DNA of 64,000 nucleotides from Dromaius novaehollandiae (lineage: Eukaryota > Chordata > Aves > Casuariiformes > Dromaiidae): positions 72,177,601 through 72,241,600 of the forward strand of contig NC_088102.1 of the NCBI RefSeq assembly GCF_036370855.1, given 5' to 3'. The position numbers and the translations under genes are program-made. Shown piece by piece: positions 58,043 to 64,000 of this stretch; the first letter of the stretch is position 1, and each line of letters opens with the position of its first letter. The notes beneath the pieces are model-generated. The model saw only the letters and a list, made by a program, of their open reading frames with translations. It was not told the DNA's origin and did no database searches.

Positions 58043-58292
58043 GTGGCACGGCTGTTTCAACCTCATGAAGAAGGACAAGCGCCACACACCACTGTGCTGC
58101 TGGGAGCTGCAGGGATGGGAAAGACAATGACAAGGAGGAAGATCACTGTGGAGTGGGCAGGAGCAGTATAAAGATACACAGTTTGACTATGTTTTCTACC
58201 TCAACTGGAAAGAAATCAGCCCCACTACAGCAGGGAGTGCAGCACACTTGATTTCCAAGCTCTGTCATTGCCCCTACTTGGACTCTTCCATC
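58043..58292 (+). pseudogene. NACHT-domain fragment in spacer 4-5, frame broken
   Basis: GAAGMGKT is intact, but the frame breaks after WAG with the same GTATAAAG change as in spacer 1-2. The shared lesion ties these two spacers together. Confidence 0.7.
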
Positions 58293-60520
58293 TGGGCTGG
58301 ACCAGAAGTGCCTCTGCCTGGAGCCTGCACTTGCACTCGCTCCTCTGGCCTTCACGGTCTGGGTGGTATTTTTTGACAGGCACAGCCCACATGGAGCCAT
58401 GAGCCACCTGGGCCCTGCATGGCCAATGCCTTTTGCTCAGACAGCAAGCAGGTCCTGCGGTGTCCTAGTGGGATGCAAGTACGGAGTTGCACTCTCTAGA
58501 CTTGTGCACCCCCGAGCTAAAGAGAAACCTGAAACGAGAGCTCAAGGCCCCTGTGACCTTCTGCCCAAACAAGAGCTGGCACAGAGCCTGGCTTTGATCA
58601 GAGTGGTTCAGGTGGGCCCTGTGGGACTCCTGCCACGTGCTTAACCCTGGCTCCCGTTCCCTGATTCAGAGCTGGAAAGCACTGAAACACAGATATGGTT
58701 CACCTGAGCAGACACTGAGACAGGACAACCACAGTGTCCCTCTCTCGCCTGCACAGCCCTGGGTGCACCAGGGCTGCTTGGAGGCCAGCGTGGCAAATCC
58801 CGTGAGCTGTTAGGCTTTGGATACCTTCTGCCTCTTTCCCCTCGAAGCCCCAGGACAGTGAAAGCCATGGGCAGGGAGTGGGCATGGCAGTAAGGCTGTG
58901 GCCGTGCAGGCTCCCTGAGGTCGGATGCTGTGGGCCTGGGTCAGTGTGTCACCATCGAGGTGGACCATGCCCTGCAGTCTTAGGTGGCAGTGAATACCTG
59001 GCGTCATTTTAGCAGTTCTTCTTTTCTTGCTCTATTGAAAGATTGAACACATTGGGATTAAAGGAAGAAACGTAGCAGGAACTGGCTGCACTCAAGGGAA
59101 GAAGGGAATTTTGCTGCTGTCATACTGGTGGGGGAGGATGGTGCCATTACGGATGGGGGTGCTTTGAAGGGAGGCTACGGCCTGCCTTCCTGCCTGCCAC
59201 CAAGCGTTGGCCCCATCCAAGACAGCAAGGCACGCGGTTTGTGTCCGTGATTGGAGGCATCACCCACAAGGGGTACAAAGCGGGCCTGGGAAGAAAGCTG
59301 AATGCACGTCTCTCAATACTAAATATCCCTCTCTGGCTTCCCAACTGCTGCACTTCCATCTCTATAATCAGCTCACAGCTTTGATACCTCCCGTGATTGT
59401 CCCACCAGTTAAACACAGAAGGTCTATGTGGTCAGTGCATATGCTGCATGAGCTTTCTATGCCACTCTGGTCTCTCTGCAAGGCCTGCTGGCATTTGTAC
59501 GCAGCCCATACCGGAATGCTGAGGTCTGACAAGCCCCTGCCACTAGTCCACTTCCCGACAGCTTCTGTTGCTGTGACCTGCTACTCTTTCAACTAGGGAA
59601 GCAAGTGGCTATGCACTGAGGTTTGCAGCCAAGGTAGGATGTGTCCTGCGAGAGCCCTGACTCAGTTGCTGGTCTGCACCTCATCCCTGCTGTCTGTACA
59701 CAGTGGGAAAATCCCCACGCTGGGGCACAGGAGCTGTCTGTTGTGCTGCAGCTGGGAAAAATGTCCCCACGTGGCAGCGGGGCTGTCTGGGCAGGGAAGG
59801 ATTCCCACCAGCTGTGAAGCAACTGTGAGCAGGTGCTGGCCACCTTCGTTCCTGCCCTGGCAGAGGGCTCTCGGATGTCGGATGGAGGGTGCATTCCGAG
59901 GCGGAGCGAGGTGCTGGGAATTCCCCTGCCCTTGGGTGAGGGCTGCTGCCACAACTTAGAGGAGGCCCGAGAGACCTGCAAGGCATTGCTGGGCTGAACT
60001 GCTTTGCTGGTACAGCCAGCCACGAGCACAGGTCCCCTTGACCCCCCCAGTCCACCTAGCTACCTACTGCAGATGCTGAAGCAGCCACCCTTCCAGGCGT
60101 TGTGTGGGAGGGAAACAAGGGGGCAGGGCTGGGGCCGTGCCTGATTCACTGGACCTGAAAAGGACAGAGACCAGAAGTGCATCCTCCTATGTCCCCAGTG
60201 ACTGCAGGGGGAGAAACAAGCCATACAGGGCGGGGATTGCAAGTGCAGGCTGGACTGAACCATCCCGGGCGCTGTCTCCCTCTGCCCTCCCAGTTCTGCA
60301 CCAGCACCTGCACTAGCAGGGAGCAGGGCCTGGCAGCTTGGCAGTGGCAGTGCCACCTCAGGCCAATGCCGCACAGGGTAAAGAAGCTCTTTGTGTCAGG
60401 AAGGCCTTGAAGTGGCCAGAGCTTTCCAGATCCTTTTGCCTTGGGGTGACGTTTCAGTGCATCTGCACAGGGCCGACAGCGTGGCACGACTGACTCTGCC
60501 CTCCACCCTGCCTTGTGTTC
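58293..60520. other. Spacer 4-5 middle block, unassigned
   Basis: The left part follows spacer 1-2. Around 58860-59735 it keeps the 540 bp that spacer 1-2 has lost. From about 59735 onward it is again nearly identical to spacer 1-2. Confidence 0.4.
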
Positions 60521-61121
60521 ACGGAAGCACAGAAGCACACAACGGCAGAGGTTGGAAGGGACCTCTGGAGATCATCGAGGCCAATGCCCCTGTCCATGAG
60601 GGTCATCTAAAGCCCATCACCCAGGACCCTATCCAGACGCCTCTGCAATGCCTCCAAAGATGGAGACTCCACAACCTCCCCGGGCAACCTGTTCCCGGGC
60701 TCCGTCACCCTCACAGGAAAGAAGCTTATCCTGCTGGGCAGACGGAACTTCCTGGGTTTCAGGTTGTGCCCGTTGCCTCTTGTCCTATCGCTGGGCACCA
60801 CTGAAAAGCTCTTGACACCCTCCCTTCAGATATTTATGCCCACTGATAAAGATTCCCCCACAGCCTTCCCTTCTCCACCATGAACAGGCCCAGTTCTCTC
60901 AGCCTTTCCGCGTGTGACAGATGCTCCCATCTCTTAAGCATCGTAGGAGCCAAATGGGCCTTGACATTCCGAGCCCCATCCTTGCCTGCTTGGACAACAT
61001 CCCTCCATTCCTCCCACATTTCCTGAGGCTGGCTCCACACCAGCCCTTCCTCAGCTTTTGGCAGTTCTCCTTAACCATGGTGTCAAACAAGTGTCACATA
61101 GCATTGGTGTGCTGTTAGAGT
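60521..61121 (-). mobile_element. CR1-type LINE fragment B in spacer 4-5
   Basis: ORF2 C-terminus on the - strand at 60607-60801 (VVPSDRTRGNGHNLKPRKF), 3' tail at the left edge, internal join to WRDVVQAGKDGARN at 60834-61040. Confidence 0.8.
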
Positions 61122-62517
61122 AGCCCTACTGATGAGGAGCTCCTAAGAAATCGAGCTCCCTTTCAAGCTGACTGTGCTTCCTCTTGCTTTAGCGTACAAA
61201 CAGAAATGGAGAGCACACATGATAAGAGAGTTCTTGCAGGCAGTCTTGATTCTCATGCACTGCTGGACCCTCCTCTCCTGCCTGAGCCCTTTCCCTAAGC
61301 ACAGCAGCCTGGGAGACCTCATTGGCAAAGCTCCTCCTCCCTTCCTCCTCCTCTATGTGCCCTTTTTCACTGGAGTTCGGGTCAGCTTATCCAGGCCACC
61401 CTCCTGAGACATCAGCTCATCTCCTGAGCCTCACGACAGACCACTCTTGTGCTCGGCGGAGGCTCTCCTTCATTTCCTGCTTGCTGCTCTGCCCTCGGGC
61501 AGATGCTGGGGAGGTTAAATGTGATGACCACAAAGGCAAGGCCCTGCCAGGGACACCACCCATGCAGAGCAATGTTAACCTGGGGGAGGTCTCCACTCCT
61601 GGCCAGACTGTCCCCTTGACCAGCAGGCTCAAGGGAACCAACACTGGTCTCCCATGACCCTCAGATTTGTCCCAGAGCACCTCGGATGCTCTGGATTTGC
61701 TCCAGGTCTCTGTGGCACTGGCACTGCAAAGAGATACTGATACACAGAAGCCTAGCGTTATCATACTCTGAAATGCAGCTGGCTGAGCAGAAACAGAAGC
61801 AGGTGGTGAGATGCTGGCTGTTCAGCAGGCCCAGCAGGTGCATGTGCTCTGACACACAGCAGCACTCAGGCTGCCGCTGCTGCTTCCCCTTGGGGGCTGG
61901 TGTGCAGTGGGGGAACCGTCTCCTTCCTACTTCAGCGCTGTATGGGGCGAGCGTGGCTGTGTGGGGGCTCACAGGCTGAAGGGCACACACCTGCAGGCAA
62001 CTGGGCAGCGCCTCCATCTGCCCACAGGCCACTGTGAGGGGCCCAGTCCCTCCTGCCAATGTGCCATGGAGCCTGGGGCTGGGCTTGACTTGGTGCCACC
62101 CTGGAGCTTTCTAGCCCAGAGCCAGCCCCAGTGCCTGCCCCATGTGGAGGGCTGCAGTGCGGAGGGACCTGGTGCCAGAGGTCAGCCCCACAGCAGCAAG
62201 GAGGCTGCAGCAGATGCTGCCCGCAGCACAGGACAGTCCCTGTCAAGGAAGGGCTCTTGTCATGCTCCCTGGCACAGTGTGACACACCCAGACCCATGCG
62301 GGATCAGGCATAGGAAGGGCCCACACACCCTGCACCCACTGCAGCACCCAGGTGGGGAGCTCTGCTCAGATCATCATCAGGCTCCCCACGGGGACAGCCA
62401 GGCAGGCACCCACCCACTGGTGGGGAGCGCATGATGCCAGAAGTGGAGCCGAGACGCATATATGGGCATGCACGGGGATGGAGAAGGTTATTGGAGGCTG
62501 GGGCTCCGTCAGATGGG
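61122..62517. other. Upstream region of gene 5
   Basis: It is almost the same as the upstream region of gene 2 (constant offset), including the FISNA-like AYKQKWRAHMIREF near 61193. No gene is supported. Confidence 0.45.
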
Positions 62518-62605
62518 AGATAACCCTCCTGATAACGTCTCAAAAGGTGCCTAATGCCGTTGATTGGCTCCCCTGGCAGCGGGGCCTGCACCTCTGCCTA
62601 TATAT
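62518..62605 (+). promoter_or_regulatory. Core promoter of gene 5
   Basis: AGATAA 62518, TGATAA 62530, ATTGG 62563, TATATAT 62599, start codon 91 bp after the TATA element. Confidence 0.65.
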
Positions 62606-62689
62606 TGCCCCCCCCACCACAGCAGTCTCTGGTGGCCCAGGAGGAGAGCGGGTGCTGGGGGCTGCACTGTGGGGCAGGAGGTGTTTGGG

Positions 62690-64000
62690 ATGGCCACCAT
62701 CAGCCAGCTCCTTGCCAGCGCACTGGGGCTGCTGCTGTGCGTGCAGCTCTGCAGGGGTGAGTGCCTGTGGGCTCCCCGGGGCTGGAGCTGCCTGCCCTCA
62801 TGCCGAGAGTGGGAGGCAGCCCTGGGGTTGGGGAGGCCACCGTGGGGCTGGGGTGGCCACCATGGGTCTGTGCGTGACCTGCTGGGAGGGCTTCCTAGGG
62901 ACACCAGCGGAGACACCCCACCCAGGCAGCCCTCGGGGACTCGCAGTGCCTGCGCTGCGCTGGGGACAGGGCTTATGCCAGTGGGGCCAAACACTGAGCA
63001 CATGTGGCAGGACATGTGCTCTGCTGTGTTCACCTTGCATCGGGTGCTGGACATTCAGGAGAATGTCCTGCAGTGCGCCGAGGCTTTCCCCCCCAACAGC
63101 CATACATCGGGACCCAAAAGCCAGGCCCGCAGTGGGGAGTGGAGGCCATCAGGGCAGGGAACAGCTGTGGGACAGAGTCCCCCAGCCAGCCTGGTAGGGC
63201 AGGCTGTGCCAGGTGCCCGTGGCACCATGCTGGGACTCCATGTCCTCCTTTGTGGTCCCACATGGGCACCCACAGGCACCGGGGAGCTGCGACTGGTTAA
63301 CGGAGGCAGCCGCTGCGCCGGTCGGGTGGAGATGAAGCACGAGGGCCAGTGGGGCACCGTGTGCAGCTATGACTTCCTCTGGGATGTCCGTGGGGCCTCC
63401 GTGGTCTGCAGGCAGCTGGGATGCGGCACCGTGGCCAGGGCCTCCCCGTACACCCCATTTGGGGCTGGGACTGGCCGGATTTGGCTGCAACCCTTCTTAT
63501 GCCGTGGCACTGAGACAGCGCTCCACAACTGCCCCCACTTCGGCTGGGGCCAGCACTACTGTGGCCATGACACAGATGTTGGGGTGACGTGCTCAGGTGA
63601 GGGTTTGGGTGACCGTACTGTGGTGCAGCCCCTTGGCTGCTCACGGTTGGGAGCTGGCATGGCCATTACCAGGGACTTCCCAATGGGGACTGCCTGGGCA
63701 CAGATGGGGTGCAGGAGTGGGCTGCAGTGCACCACACTCATGCCCTGAGGGCACCTCTAATGCAGACGCCGTGGAGCTGAGGCTGGTGAATGGAGGTGGT
63801 CCCTGTGCAGGCAGAGTGGAGGTGAAGCTGCGGGGCCAGTGGGGGACGGTGGCAGACAACAGCTGGGAAATGGAGGACGCCGAGGTGGTGTGTCAGCAGC
63901 TGGGCTGTGGCTCGGCCAAAAGCGCACACGGCTCAACTCGCTTTGGGAAAGGGTCTGGACCAATCCATCTGGTTCGAGTTGACTGTCACGGGGATGAATC
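62690..64000 (+). CDS. Gene 5: WC1/CD163L1-like SRCR receptor, 5' part only (cut by window end)
   Basis: Exons: 62690-62756 (signal peptide), SRCR1 63276-63596, and SRCR2 from 63766 to beyond the window. SRCR1 nearly equals that of gene 2 ([25 protein letters not shown]) except SYDFLWDV, as in gene 3. SRCR2 instead follows gene 4 ([22 protein letters not shown]), ending here at DCHGDES. The switch lies in the SRCR1-2 intron near 63715. The frame is open throughout. Confidence 0.9.

Noticed and set aside
1-64000. tRNA, rRNA, CRISPR or bacterial-type features
   Set aside because: None were seen. Split genes with GT-AG introns, CR1 LINEs and an LTR show this is vertebrate nuclear DNA.

Overview
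The window looks like bird (archosaur) nuclear DNA. It is GC-rich, the introns are short with canonical GT-AG ends, and the spacers carry CR1-type LINE fragments, the typical avian repeat. The species cannot be named from sequence alone. All host genes are on the + strand and belong to one family: type I membrane receptors with seven scavenger-receptor cysteine-rich (SRCR) domains and a cytoplasmic tail that resembles mammalian WC1/CD163L1 (an AVYEELDYTL box, a GYDDA box and a C-terminal GYDDV-SG--TS box).

Layout. A head-to-tail array of about 12.5-15 kb units: the 3' tail of gene 0 (53-2510), four complete genes (gene 1 9316-15366, gene 2 21799-27813, gene 3 34684-40744, gene 4 47836-54242) and the 5' part of gene 5 (62690 to the window end). 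Each complete gene splices in silico as one 67-nt signal-peptide exon, seven single-exon SRCR domains, one membrane exon and four tail exons. All junctions I read are phase 1, so exons can be skipped, gained or swapped without changing frame. The predicted proteins are about 974-978 residues without the optional stalk segment.

Spacers. Each spacer repeats the same series: a 3' flank; a CR1 fragment on the - strand (reverse-transcriptase region); a short fragment of an NLRP-type NACHT domain on the + strand, with a Walker A motif GAAGMGKT in four of five copies; about 2 kb that I cannot assign; a second, internally deleted CR1 fragment; and an upstream region ending in a conserved core promoter (two GATA motifs, an ATTGG box, and TATATAT exactly 91 bp before the start codon in all five promoters). 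Spacer 4-5 also carries a solo LTR inserted in the CR1 fragment.

The copies are mosaics, not a simple series. Spacers 1-2 and 4-5 share derived changes, and the 5' ends of genes 2 and 5 are nearly identical. Gene 5 then switches to a gene 4-like second domain. About 6.9 kb from the end of gene 2 into its spacer is nearly identical to the matching part of gene 3. Individual genes carry private changes: a cysteine lost in domain 2 of gene 1, a broken splice donor after domain 3 of gene 3, a 258-bp in-frame stalk duplication in gene 4, and a rearranged, frameshifted tail in gene 0 that also contains a misplaced piece of domain 3. Together this looks like a receptor family diversifying by unequal crossing-over and gene conversion. 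An immune-cell surface role (pattern recognition plus tyrosine-based signalling) is inferred from WC1/CD163 relatives and is not shown here.
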